The notes beneath the pieces were generated by a model, which saw only the letters and a list, made by a program, of their open reading frames with translations, had not been told where the DNA came from and did no database searches. The position numbers and the translations under genes are program-made. From Bin87 sp965232895 (GTDB lineage: Bacteria > Chloroflexota > Dehalococcoidia > Lucifugimonadales > UBA3495): a stretch of 64,000 nt of DNA. The stretch is taken from contig OZ247430.1 in assembly GCA_965232895.1 (NCBI GenBank), positions 4,056,765 to 4,120,764 of the forward strand, read 5' to 3'. Of this stretch, positions 31,656-40,467 are shown piece after piece (positions within the stretch are counted from its first letter, which is position 1; every line of letters starts with the position of its first letter).

Positions 31656-32573
31656 CTAACCGTACCGGATCCGCGGGTCGACATACGCATAGGTTATGTC
31701 GGTGACAATGTTGACCGCGACGTAAAGCAGCGCGAAGAGCATCACTACCGCCTGAACGGTAATATGGTCCTTGGAGTTGATGGCCTCGATGACCATCAGA
31801 CCCAGCCCTGGCCATGCGAATACCGTTTCGATGACGACGGAACCTGTAATCAGGATTGCAAAGATCAGACTGAAATACGTCAACGGCCCGATCAAAGCGT
31901 TCCGGAAGCAATGCTTCCACACGATTTTCCATTCTGGAATGCCTTTGATCCGAGCCAGTTTCACGTACTCGGTATCCAGAACTTCCAGCATCGATGATCT
32001 GGTAAGACGCATGATAGCGGCCACGTTGTAATAGCCGAGGGCGAAGCCGGGCATGATCATGTGCTTGAAACCGCCCCGGCCCGACGTGGGCAGCCAGCCC
32101 AGCTGTACCGCGAGGACCCACATCAGGATGAGCCCCACCGCGAAAGTGGGAGCGGATTGTCCCAGGATGGCGAACATTTTGCCGAAGGTATCAAACCATG
32201 AATCCTTCTTGACCGCTGATAAGACCCCGATGGGGAAGGCGATTAACCCGGTGATAATCAGAGCGAATGCCGAGAGCTGTATGGTCGCCGGCAGACGCTC
32301 GATGATTAACTCCGCAACGGGCCGGTCCCATTTGAATGACGTTCCAAGATCCCCGGTGAGCAGGCGTTTCATGTACGTGAAGTACTGTACGTGCAGAGGT
32401 TCGTCCAGTCCCCACTGTTTCCTGAGCAGTTCGATCTGCTCCTTCCCCGACTCATCGTCCAGAATAGCGGCCAGCGGGTCGCCGGCCACACGGGACAACG
32501 CAAACACAATCAGGCTGATGACGAACACCGCCAGGAGCCCTTGCAGTAATCTCAATACTATGAAACGTTGCAT
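31656..32573 (-). CDS. Oligopeptide ABC transporter permease (OppB-type)
   Basis: 305 aa, usual length for OppB/DppB. It starts with the typical first helix 'IVLRLLQGLLAVFVISLIVF', has the external 'GLDEPLHVQYFTYMKRLLTG' segment, the EAA-type loop 'VLDTEYVKLARIKGIPEWKI', and ends 'YAYVDPRIRYG', a hallmark of the family. It forms the membrane channel with the OppC-type subunit, whose gene starts 18 nt after its stop. A strong hairpin lies between it and the binding-protein gene. Confidence 0.94.
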   Translation of the reverse strand: MQRFIVLRLLQGLLAVFVISLIVFALSRVAGDPLAAILDDESGKEQIELLRKQWGLDEPLHVQYFTYMKRLLTGDLGTSFKWDRPVAELIIERLPATIQLSAFALIITGLIAFPIGVLSAVKKDSWFDTFGKMFAILGQSAPTFAVGLILMWVLAVQLGWLPTSGRGGFKHMIMPGFALGYYNVAAIMRLTRSSMLEVLDTEYVKLARIKGIPEWKIVWKHCFRNALIGPLTYFSLIFAILITGSVVIETVFAWPGLGLMVIEAINSKDHITVQAVVMLFALLYVAVNIVTDITYAYVDPRIRYG

Positions 32574-32609
32574 GTTGTCCGCCCTTATCCAGCAATGCGC
32601 ATGGTGTCA

Positions 32610-32657
32610 CGCAACCGCGAGGCGCGGGGCGGCGACCGCCCCGGCGTCGCGGTTGCG
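32610..32657 (-). promoter_or_regulatory. Intercistronic stem-loop between the binding-protein and permease genes
   Basis: An outer 11-bp stem (cgcaaccgcga 32610-32620 with 32647-32657) encloses an inner 8-bp stem (cggggcgg 32625-32632 with 32636-32643). No U-tract follows on the minus strand. Such hairpins after binding-protein genes often protect the upstream mRNA or cause partial termination, giving more binding protein than permease. Confidence 0.65.
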
Positions 32658-32674
32658 CGGCTTTTTCACCGTCT

Positions 32675-34636
32675 CTACTCGCGTATGCCCTTGACGTACT
32701 CGAGGTACACGTAGTTCCCGTTGTTGGGTCCCAGGAAGATGTACTCGGCAACCACGTCCGGATCCACCACCGCGCTGACGGGCAGTGTCCAGCCGGGGAT
32801 CGTCGCCGCTTCGTAGAAGATTTCGTCCGAAACTTTCTGCCAGTCCGTGGTGGCGTCGGCTTCGTTCAAGGCGCGCAAGGCCTTGTTCTTGTTCTCCTGG
32901 ATATCGTCGCTCGTGTGAGCGCGGAAGAACCGCTCGGCGCTGAAGTAGAAGTGGACGCGCGTGTCGATCGGCGCCGCCGGCCCCCGGAAGGGATAGATGC
33001 AGCAGTCGGTGTTCAATCCCCGATATTCGTTGCGCCAGTTGGAGAATTCGATGGGGTCGAGCTTCGGATCAAGGCCGATTACAGTCCAGAATTTCGCCAT
33101 GGCCTCCATGAGGTCGGGCTGTTCCGGGACACCTGACAAGGGGAACACCGGGATACGGAAGGAGAAACCTTCCGGATAGCCGGCCTCGATCAGCAGTTCC
33201 CGGGCTCGTTCCGGATCGTATCCGTAGAGTTCCTCCCAGTCGGCTTCCCATTTTTCGTGATACCCGGCCGGGAAGTCGGGCACCAGGGTCGCAACCCACT
33301 GCTTTCCGCCAGCTCCCTTGAAGATGGCCTCGTTGATCTGATCCCGGTCCAGCGCCTTGTTCATTGCCATTCTGACCAGCTTGCCGCTGGGACCCGGATC
33401 GTTCCAGGGCATCATCTCGTCGCGGGCCGCCACGATGTCGTAGCTGTCCCGGATCTCGGCTTGAGCCTCGGTGGATACGTCGGTGGGAACCCCTTTGGAG
33501 CCCGTGGCAAAGTACATCCCTCCGAAGATGGCAAAGGAGGTCTGGGCGGTTACCGAGCTGTCGAATACTTCCAGCCCGTCGTCAATCGCATCCTGAAGCA
33601 ACGCGCGGTTGATGGCTGCGATGTGACCTTCACGGGCTTGCATGATGGCCAACCGGGTAGCGGGTTCGCGCACGTCCTTGATTTCGATTTCCTGGAAGTC
33701 GGAATCTACCCGCCAGTGGTCATAATCAACCTTTTCCCACTCCCAGCCGACACCCTCTGAAAAACTGACGAATTCGTAGGGGCCGGTCCGCGCCGACTTG
33801 GCATAAACGGCGTCACGGCTGGCTTTGCAGTACCCGAGGGGATCTCCGGCTTCGGTGGCGCCGAAGTCGGCTTCACCGTTGGGGCAGTCCTGGTTCCACT
33901 GGGCAGCGCTGCTGATCGGCACGCCCCGGTAGCCGGAGAACCAGTAAAGGAAATCCACCGCCGGCCGGCGCTGCATGTGGATATTAACCTCGTAGTCATT
34001 GACGATTTCGACTTCACTGCCCGGATCAGACCGGAAGTAGTCCGAATAGGAGGCCCGACACTCGGGATTGGTGTAGTACCCCAGAGAATGTTTGACGTCT
34101 TTGGCGGTGAATTCGCCCCAATCGTCATGCCATTGCACACCTTGCCGCAGTTTGAAGTTCCACATCCTTCCGTCAGGGCTGATGCTCCATTCCGTGGACA
34201 GCATGGGCTCGTAGGAACCGTCGAACCGACCCGCATCCACCATGAACTCGGACGACATCCGGTAGTTCACTACGCCGGAACCGGTCACTTCGCAGTCCAG
34301 CATGGATTCCAGCGAAGGGGGATCCAGCACGGCGATGAGCCGATTGGTTACCAGCTCCCCTTCCGTCTGCGGCGCCAGGGTTGGCCGCGGGGTAGCCTGC
34401 AGTACGGAAGCCCGCTGCGTGGGGGTCGGCGCCAGCGTGGCTCCTTGCGGAACCGGGGTATTGGTGGCCCGAACCTCCACCGGCGCTTGGGTCGCAGCGG
34501 CCGGCTGGGCCGGCGCCGGCGCGGCCGGCGCGGCCGGTTCTTCTGCGGCGCCTCCGCAACCGATTATCACCAGCGTGGTTGCCAGCGCAATCGCCAGCGA
34601 CACAATGGGAAATCTCGAAAAACGTCGGTGTACCAT
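32675..34636 (-). CDS. Oligopeptide-type ABC transporter substrate-binding lipoprotein (SBP family 5)
   Basis: 653 aa. A lipoprotein signal peptide with a lipobox ending at 'VIIGC' (Cys27) is followed by a long Ala/Pro/Thr-rich tether (~28-85). The mature part shows SBP_bac_5 marks: 'WSISPDGRMWNFKLRQGVQW' (the '...TFhLR.gvkwhdG' motif), 'FTAKDVKHSLGYY', 'AMNKALDRDQINEAIFKG' and 'ARELLIEAGYPEGF'. It captures peptides, nickel or other solutes outside the cell and hands them to the permeases; specificity is not readable. GGAGG lies 6 nt before ATG 34636. Confidence 0.93.
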   Translation of the reverse strand: MVHRRFSRFPIVSLAIALATTLVIIGCGGAAEEPAAPAAPAPAQPAAATQAPVEVRATNTPVPQGATLAPTPTQRASVLQATPRPTLAPQTEGELVTNRLIAVLDPPSLESMLDCEVTGSGVVNYRMSSEFMVDAGRFDGSYEPMLSTEWSISPDGRMWNFKLRQGVQWHDDWGEFTAKDVKHSLGYYTNPECRASYSDYFRSDPGSEVEIVNDYEVNIHMQRRPAVDFLYWFSGYRGVPISSAAQWNQDCPNGEADFGATEAGDPLGYCKASRDAVYAKSARTGPYEFVSFSEGVGWEWEKVDYDHWRVDSDFQEIEIKDVREPATRLAIMQAREGHIAAINRALLQDAIDDGLEVFDSSVTAQTSFAIFGGMYFATGSKGVPTDVSTEAQAEIRDSYDIVAARDEMMPWNDPGPSGKLVRMAMNKALDRDQINEAIFKGAGGKQWVATLVPDFPAGYHEKWEADWEELYGYDPERARELLIEAGYPEGFSFRIPVFPLSGVPEQPDLMEAMAKFWTVIGLDPKLDPIEFSNWRNEYRGLNTDCCIYPFRGPAAPIDTRVHFYFSAERFFRAHTSDDIQENKNKALRALNEADATTDWQKVSDEIFYEAATIPGWTLPVSAVVDPDVVAEYIFLGPNNGNYVYLEYVKGIRE

Positions 34637-34750
34637 ACGGGTCCTCCGGTAGCGTTATAGCGGAGATCCGATCACTGGCGTGCGGTTTCGATGCGGCAAT
34701 CGTAGCCAGACCATGGCCAGCGTCCGTCCGGACCTCCTGATAGTGAAGGC

Positions 34751-34779
34751 AATATAGGAAAACGGATTAGCCTAGTCAA
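34751..34779 (-). promoter_or_regulatory. Strong sigma-70 promoter of the oligopeptide ABC operon
   Basis: On the minus strand: TTGACT (34774-34779), 17-bp spacer, TATATT (34751-34756). Start predicted near 34744, ~108-nt leader to ATG 34636. Confidence 0.75.
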
Positions 34780-34975
34780 TCGTGCAATTCCTCTTTGCCA
34801 TTACGAAATACGTAAACTCAAACCATATACAACGTGATTATCGGAGATATACGGCGTGTTATTGTTCATGGAGTGGGATCAGGTTACGTTTCGCGGAAAA
34901 GACATCATCAAAGTTCCGAATATGTAATATAGGGCAAGGCGATGTATCGGCAGGGGTGATATTGATAACGCGCAA
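34780..34975. other. AT-rich intergenic stretch without a gene
   Basis: About 200 bp of markedly AT-rich DNA upstream of the oligopeptide operon promoter. The open frame at 34782-35039 (+) has no family resemblance and runs through the terminator hairpin, so I do not call it. The low GC may reflect a regulator-binding or UP-element region; no clear operator palindrome was found. Confidence 0.5.
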
Positions 34976-35009
34976 CGACCGCCCCCGCCGCGCTTGGCGG
35001 GGGCGGTCG
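34976..35009 (-). terminator. GC-rich hairpin downstream of the LLM oxidoreductase gene
   Basis: A 14-bp stem (cgaccgcccccgcc 34976-34989 with its complement 34996-35009) with loop gcgctt, 37 nt past the stop at 35047. The following minus-strand sequence is only moderately T-rich (ttgcgcgttatcaat). Confidence 0.55.
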
Positions 35010-35046
35010 CTTACGTCTTTGGGTGTCCGTTCGGCGTGACCTGGCG

Positions 35047-35889
35047 CTACATCACCGCTTCCGCGATCCGGTCGATTTCATCCAGAGCGCTGGCGCTGGT
35101 CGTATCACCCAGCCTGACGATCACCCGGTTGGCGCCCGCTTCCTCAAACCTGGAAAGGATGTCGCGATCCGGCGCCTGACCGAAAACGGTGATGTCGATG
35201 CCCGATGGATCCCGGCCCGAGGCCTCGGCAAGCTCTTCGATGGCGGCCTTGCCGGCGGCGATCTGGTCGGGGCTGGAGGCCGTCGGCATCCAGCCGTCAC
35301 CCCACCGGGCCACCCGACGGAAAACGTTCCTGGCGTTGCCTCCCAAAAGAACCGGCGGGCCGCCCTCCTGCGCCGGTTTCGGATTGCACTGGACCGGCGG
35401 GAAGTCGTAATACTGCCCGTGGTATTCGGCGGCGTCCTGAGTCCACAGGGCGCGCATCACCTCTATGGCCTCTCGGGCTTGCGTCCACCGGTGGTCGAAG
35501 TCACCGCCCATGATCTCCGTTTCTTCCCGCAACCATCCGGTTCCGATCCCCAGAATGAAACGCCCTCCGGAAAACCGGTCCAGGGTCGATATGGCCCCGG
35601 CCAGCACCAACGGGTTGCGCTCCGGAATGAGCGTGATGCCCGTGCCCAGCTTGATCCGGCTCGTTACCGCCGATGCCCGGGCCAGCCCTATGTAAGGATC
35701 TCCCATGTCCGCCATGTACGGCGGGATAGACCCGTCGGGTGACCCCGGGTACTTCGACACGGGGTTGACCGGCATCACCGGGTGCTCCGGCAGCCAAATG
35801 GACTCAAACCCGGCGTTTTCCGCCCGAGCGGCGATGTCAGCCACGTCTATAGAGTTCGTCGAAATCGACATGTTCAAACCGATGTCCAT
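35047..35889 (-). CDS. LLM class oxidoreductase, probably F420-dependent
   Basis: 280 aa. Start ATG 35889 with GGAGG 4 nt upstream; the frame extends to 35961 but that sequence is not family-like. Features: 'MDIGLNMSISTNSIDVADIA', 'IKLGTGITLIPERNPLVLAG', 'RFILGIGTGWLREETEIMGG' and 'VLLGGNARNVFRRVARWGDG', which follow the F420-dependent LLM subfamily closer to Rv2161c-like proteins than to FMN luciferases. Cofactor assignment is from this resemblance. It is transcribed alone, divergent from the GYD gene and convergent in space with the upstream regulatory region of the oligopeptide operon. Confidence 0.88.
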   Translation of the reverse strand: MDIGLNMSISTNSIDVADIAARAENAGFESIWLPEHPVMPVNPVSKYPGSPDGSIPPYMADMGDPYIGLARASAVTSRIKLGTGITLIPERNPLVLAGAISTLDRFSGGRFILGIGTGWLREETEIMGGDFDHRWTQAREAIEVMRALWTQDAAEYHGQYYDFPPVQCNPKPAQEGGPPVLLGGNARNVFRRVARWGDGWMPTASSPDQIAAGKAAIEELAEASGRDPSGIDITVFGQAPDRDILSRFEEAGANRVIVRLGDTTSASALDEIDRIAEAVM

Positions 35890-35980
35890 GGTTGCCTCCA
35901 GGGGCCAGCGTCGCACGCCGCGTTTGCCGGGATGATAGCATCGGCCCTCACCCCCGTCCATGCGGTATTCAAGTAGCCGA

Positions 35981-35989
35981 TGATATACT
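35981..35989 (+). promoter_or_regulatory. Extended -10 promoter of the GYD gene
   Basis: TGATATACT (TGn-TATACT). Start near 35996, ~50-nt leader to ATG 36046. Confidence 0.4.
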
Positions 35990-36045
35990 GAACGCCGGTA
36001 TTTCTTCGTTTCGAGAATTGCACGTTCATAATCGGGAAAACTGCG

Positions 36046-36435
36046 ATGCCTCTATACATAATGCTCGCCAGCTTTACCGGTCGAGGCCGGCGAATGGGCC
36101 AGGAAAACCCCAATCTGCTGAGCGAAGCCGCCAACGACTCGGAAACGCCGAGCAGCAAGGTTTTGACTCAATATGCAGTGCTGGGACGCTATGACTTCGT
36201 CATCATCACCGAGGCCGAGGACAATCAGTCCGCCGCAAGGTTGTCGCTTGACCTGGGGGTGCGCGCCGGGTTGAACATTGAAACACTGCCGGCGCTTCCC
36301 ATCGGCATTCTTTCCGATGAAGAGCACATCAGCATCCTGCGGGATGTGGCGGTAGCGCTTGGCGTCCCCAACGGCCCCGACGAAGTCGACCAGGAAACCG
36401 ACGATTCCTGGCGATTGCCCGACGAACCCGACTAG
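36046..36435 (+). CDS. GYD domain protein
   Basis: 129 aa. The GYD domain core is 'LGRYDFVIITEAEDNQSAAR' preceded by 'MPLYIMLASFTGRG', a small ferredoxin-like fold named for a Gly-Tyr-Asp motif (G-R-Y-D here). Members are small cytoplasmic proteins of unknown role. The C-terminal ~40 residues are acidic. thiD begins 30 nt downstream and may be co-transcribed. Confidence 0.82.
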   Translation: MPLYIMLASFTGRGRRMGQENPNLLSEAANDSETPSSKVLTQYAVLGRYDFVIITEAEDNQSAARLSLDLGVRAGLNIETLPALPIGILSDEEHISILRDVAVALGVPNGPDEVDQETDDSWRLPDEPD

Positions 36436-36465
36436 ACACATCCGAACCCAAAGGCGGGAACTGGT

Positions 36466-37263
36466 ATGCCCAACGCGCGTCCACCTACCGTGATGACCAT
36501 CGCCGGTTCTGACTCCGGAGGCGGGGCCGGCATCCAGGCGGACCTGAAAACCTTTTCGGCTATGGGTGTGTTCGGCACCTCGACGCTCACCGCGATCACT
36601 GCCCAAAACACCGTGGGCGTCAGCGCGGTGCATGAGATTCCCACGGACATCATCGCCGCGCAAATTGACGCGGTGATCACGGACATCGGGGCCGACGCGG
36701 TTAAAACCGGCATGCTGTCATCCAGCGAAATCGTGGAGACGGTCGCCGAGGCCATCCGGCGCCACGCCGTCGCCAACCTCGTGGTCGATCCGGTGATGGT
36801 TGCCAAGAGCGGAGATCGTCTGCTGCGTGAAGAAGCGATCCAATCCATTTGCGGCTCCCTGATTCCGCTGGCGGCCGTGGTTACGCCCAATATTCCCGAG
36901 GCCGAAGATTTGACCGGGCGGTCGATCCGGTCCGATGATGATGTCCGCGAGGCCGCGACGCGCATCGTGTCCATGGGTGCTCGCTCGGTGGTGGTCAAAG
37001 GCGGCCATCGGGATGGCCCGCCCACTGACGTTCTCTATGATGGCCATACGTTCCAGGAGTTCACCACTGCGCGGATTCCTTCCACGAACACTCACGGAAC
37101 CGGCTGCACCTTCGCATCGGCGGTTGCAGCCGGCCTGGCCCACGGGTTGGACGTGCCCGGAGCGGTGGCGGGGGCCAAGGATTACGTCACCGCCGCCATT
37201 CGCGCCTCCTATCCGATTGGTCAGGGTCATGGCCCGTTGCACCATTTCCACGCGTATTGGTGA
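36466..37263 (+). CDS. thiD: Hydroxymethylpyrimidine/phosphomethylpyrimidine kinase
   Basis: 265 aa ribokinase-fold enzyme phosphorylating HMP and HMP-phosphate for thiamine synthesis. Motifs: 'MTIAGSDSGGGAGIQADLKT' at the N terminus, 'VKTGMLSSSEIVE', 'VVDPVMVAKSGDRLL', 'VTPNIPEAEDLTG', and the anion-hole/catalytic segment 'STNTHGTGCTFASAVAAGLA' with the catalytic Cys. Its product feeds ThiE at 22120. The C-terminal 'GPLHHFHAYW' is typical of the family. Confidence 0.96.
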   Translation: MPNARPPTVMTIAGSDSGGGAGIQADLKTFSAMGVFGTSTLTAITAQNTVGVSAVHEIPTDIIAAQIDAVITDIGADAVKTGMLSSSEIVETVAEAIRRHAVANLVVDPVMVAKSGDRLLREEAIQSICGSLIPLAAVVTPNIPEAEDLTGRSIRSDDDVREAATRIVSMGARSVVVKGGHRDGPPTDVLYDGHTFQEFTTARIPSTNTHGTGCTFASAVAAGLAHGLDVPGAVAGAKDYVTAAIRASYPIGQGHGPLHHFHAYW

Positions 37264-37277
37264 AATCCGGGCTGCGC

Positions 37278-37283
37278 TATAAT
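37278..37283 (+). promoter_or_regulatory. -10 element of ileS
   Basis: TATAAT, with TTGGTG (37257-37262) 15 bp upstream as a weak -35. Start near 37290 and ~70-nt leader. I looked for a T-box in this leader and did not find one; it is too short. Confidence 0.45.
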
Positions 37284-37359
37284 CGGATCTCGGTCAGGTT
37301 TGTTGGGTCCGCAGCCAGTGCGTGACCCTGTTCGCACTCAACGATGAGGTATTACCGCC

Positions 37360-40300
37360 ATGCCGGCTTTTGACGTGGTTTCCAGCCGGGTCAGTTTCCC
37401 GGAACTCGACGCCGAGATCCTCGACTACTGGAAGGAGCGCGACGTGTTTCGCCGGTCCATCGACGACCGGCCCGACGCCCCTCTCTTCATGATGTACGAG
37501 GGGCCGCCCACCGCCAATGGCAGCCCCGGCATTCACCACGTGCTGGCCCGCGTTTTCAAGGACGTCATTTCCCGCTACCGCACGATGAAGGGTTGCCGGG
37601 TAATCCGCAAGGGTGGCTGGGACACCCACGGCCTGCCCGTGGAATTGCAGATCGAACAGGAATTGGGCCTGACCACCAAGCGAGACATTGAGGAGTTCGG
37701 CATCGCCGAGTTTAACCGGCGCTGCCGGGAGAGCGTTTTCCGGTACGTCAAAGAATGGGAGGTTATGACCGACCGCATCGGGTATTGGGTCGACATGGAC
37801 GATCCCTACGTCACGCTGGAAAACGACTACATCGAAACCGGCTGGTGGATCCTCAAGCAGTTGTGGGATCGCGGCCTGCTTTACCAGGACCGCCGCGGCG
37901 CGCCCCATTGCCCCCGCTGCGTGTCCAGCCTGTCCTCCCACGAGGTGGCCCTGGGATACCGCGAGAACACTCCGGACCCGTCAACCTTCGTGACTTTCGA
38001 AGCGACCGAATGGCTTGACGGCGCGGAGCCGGACGTTCCATCGTATTTCCTGGCGTGGACCACCACACCCTGGACACTGCCCGGAAACACCGCGCTGGCG
38101 GTGAGCGCCGATGCCGATTACTCCATCGTTGAAACCACCAACGGCGCCGGCGACGCCATCAGAATAGCGCTGGCAACCGCGCTGCTCAGCGTTCTGCAAC
38201 GCGATTACACGGTGGCGCGGGAAGTGAAAGGCAGCGACCTGATTGGCCTGTCCTACCGCCCGCTCTACGACGCGTCCGAATACGGAGCGCCGATCCGCCA
38301 GTTTCTGGCAAACGCGGACGGGCAAATCTCGCTGGAAGACGCCGATTCCTACTCTACCAAGGTGGTGTCGGCCGACTTCGTGAGCATGGACGACGGCAGC
38401 GGCATCGTTCACATCGCGCCGGCTTTTGGTGACGAGGACCTGGGCCTCGGACGCGAGCGCCAGCTTGCGTTCGTGCAGCCCGTCGACCTGCAGGGCATCA
38501 TCACCGGCAATTACCCCTTCGCCGGCAAGTTCGTCAAGGACGCCGACCCGGAAATCCTGGCCGACCTGGAATCCCGCGGCCTCCTGTACCACCAGGGCGT
38601 GTACCGCCACACCTACCCGTTCTGCTGGCGTTGCGACACGCCCCTCCTCTATTACGCCAAGACGTCCTGGTACATCCGGACCACCGCGGTCAAAGACCGT
38701 TTGGTCGGGAACAACTCCCGGATCAACTGGTACCCCGAGCACATCCGAGAGGGGCGGTTCGGGGAATGGCTGCGCAACAACGTGGACTGGGCCATCTCCC
38801 GGGAACGGTACTGGGGAACTCCTATTCCCATCTGGCAGTGCGACGGGTGCGGAGAGACGGACTGTGTCGGCGGCGTTGAGGAATTGTCCCAGCGATGCGG
38901 CCGCGATTTCGATGACCTGGACCTGCACCGGCCGTACGTTGACGACGTCACCTGGCCCTGCTCTTCCTCCGATTGCCCGGGCGTATTTCGGCGGATTCCG
39001 GAGGTAATGGACTGCTGGTTCGACTCTGGCATGATGCCTCTTGCGCAGTGGCACTACCCGTTCGAAAACCGCGACATCGAGACCGACGGACGGCTCCCCG
39101 CCGATTACATCTGCGAAGCCGTGGACCAAACCAGGGGCTGGTTCTACAGTCTCCACGCCCTTTCGACCCTGCTCAAGGACGACGTTGCCTACCGCAACGT
39201 CATCTGCCTGGGCCTGATCCTGGACGGCCGCGGCCGCAAAATGAGCAAGCGGCTCGGCAACATCGTCGAGCCGGACAGCATCCTCGACACCCACGGCGCG
39301 GATGCCCTGCGTTGGTATCTGTTCACCGCGTCGCATCCGGGCGAACCGCGGCGCTTCTCCGACCGCCTGGTGCAACAGACCCTGCGGCAGGTGCTGCTGA
39401 CCCTGTGGAACGTTTACTCCTTCTTTACGAACTACGCCAACATCGACGAGTTCGAGCCGTCTCAGATACCCGAGGGATGGCGTCCGGAAGCCGATCTCGA
39501 CCGGTGGATACTGGCGGAGCTCAACCAACTGGTCCAGGTCGTTGACGATCACCTGGACAACTACAATCCCACCGACGCCGGCCGCCGGATCGCTGAGTTC
39601 ATCGACGTGCTGTCCAACTGGTACGTCCGCCGTTCGCGCCGCCGCTTCTGGAAGTCGGAAAACGACGCGGACAAGCTGGGCGCCTACGCGACCCTGTACC
39701 GCTGCCTGACGACAGTGGCCCGGCTGATGGCGCCGCTGGCGCCCTTCGTGTCCGAGCAGATGTATCGCAACCTGGAGCTGCGGTACCAGGCCGACGCGCC
39801 GGACAGCGTGCATTTGTCCGCCTACCCGCAGCCCGACACTTCGCTTATCGACCGTCCCATCATGGACGCGACCCGACTGGCAATTCGAGTGTCCAGCATG
39901 GGCCGCGCGGCCCGCAGCAATATGGGCCTAAAGGTGCGCCAGCCGCTAGCCGAGGTTGTGGTGAAAACACGGTCGGAATCGGAGGATGCCTACCTTGATC
40001 AGGTAGGGCCGCAGATCCTGGAAGAACTGAACATCAAGAAGCTCCGCGGCCTCGACGATACCGACACTGGGCTGCTTGCGGCAGTGCAGGCGGAAGCGGA
40101 CGGGGATGGAGCGGTGTCGGTGGCCGACTATTCGACGGCTTTCGACTCCGGCTACATGGTCGCAGTCTACGCTCGCATCACGCCTGAACTGGCCGACGAA
40201 GGACTGGCCCGGGAGCTTGCCCACCGGATCCAAAACCTGCGCAAGGGCGCCCGGTTTGACATCACCGACCGCATCGTCACCTATTACGACGGCCCCGACA

Positions 40301-40461
40301 ACGTCGCTCGCGTCATGAGCATCCATGGTGACTACATCAAGCAGGAGACGCTCAGTGACAATCTGTTTGACTCGGTCAGTGAGGACGCCGCCAAATCTGA
40401 GACCGCCCAGATTGAAGGCATGGAAGTGACGCTGGGAGTGCGCCTCTCGAACGGCGCCTGA
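37360..40461 (+). CDS. ileS: Isoleucyl-tRNA synthetase, type 2 with GxHH signature
   Basis: 1033 aa class I synthetase charging tRNA-Ile. The usual HIGH motif reads Gly57-Ile-His-His60 ('TANGSPGIHHVLARVFKD'), and the second signature is 'GRKMSKRLGN' (K627-M-S-K-R). 'GWDTHGLPVE' and the large editing insertion ('AWTTTPWTLPGNTALAV') are present, so proofreading of valine should be intact. Length and the C-terminal region lacking the bacterial zinc finger place it in the eukaryote-like type 2 group, which is intrinsically less sensitive to mupirocin. A GxHH swap of the signature has been tied to very high resistance in such enzymes. mutM starts 6 nt after the stop. Confidence 0.95.
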   Translation: MPAFDVVSSRVSFPELDAEILDYWKERDVFRRSIDDRPDAPLFMMYEGPPTANGSPGIHHVLARVFKDVISRYRTMKGCRVIRKGGWDTHGLPVELQIEQELGLTTKRDIEEFGIAEFNRRCRESVFRYVKEWEVMTDRIGYWVDMDDPYVTLENDYIETGWWILKQLWDRGLLYQDRRGAPHCPRCVSSLSSHEVALGYRENTPDPSTFVTFEATEWLDGAEPDVPSYFLAWTTTPWTLPGNTALAVSADADYSIVETTNGAGDAIRIALATALLSVLQRDYTVAREVKGSDLIGLSYRPLYDASEYGAPIRQFLANADGQISLEDADSYSTKVVSADFVSMDDGSGIVHIAPAFGDEDLGLGRERQLAFVQPVDLQGIITGNYPFAGKFVKDADPEILADLESRGLLYHQGVYRHTYPFCWRCDTPLLYYAKTSWYIRTTAVKDRLVGNNSRINWYPEHIREGRFGEWLRNNVDWAISRERYWGTPIPIWQCDGCGETDCVGGVEELSQRCGRDFDDLDLHRPYVDDVTWPCSSSDCPGVFRRIPEVMDCWFDSGMMPLAQWHYPFENRDIETDGRLPADYICEAVDQTRGWFYSLHALSTLLKDDVAYRNVICLGLILDGRGRKMSKRLGNIVEPDSILDTHGADALRWYLFTASHPGEPRRFSDRLVQQTLRQVLLTLWNVYSFFTNYANIDEFEPSQIPEGWRPEADLDRWILAELNQLVQVVDDHLDNYNPTDAGRRIAEFIDVLSNWYVRRSRRRFWKSENDADKLGAYATLYRCLTTVARLMAPLAPFVSEQMYRNLELRYQADAPDSVHLSAYPQPDTSLIDRPIMDATRLAIRVSSMGRAARSNMGLKVRQPLAEVVVKTRSESEDAYLDQVGPQILEELNIKKLRGLDDTDTGLLAAVQAEADGDGAVSVADYSTAFDSGYMVAVYARITPELADEGLARELAHRIQNLRKGARFDITDRIVTYYDGPDNVARVMSIHGDYIKQETLSDNLFDSVSEDAAKSETAQIEGMEVTLGVRLSNGA

Positions 40462-40467
40462 CCGGGA

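Noticed and set aside
37264..37359. T-box leader before ileS
   Set aside because: The leader is under 100 nt and lacks the conserved T-box sequence and antiterminator.
37981..39813. 610-codon minus-strand frame opposite ileS
   Set aside because: Antisense shadow; ileS motifs are intact on the plus strand.
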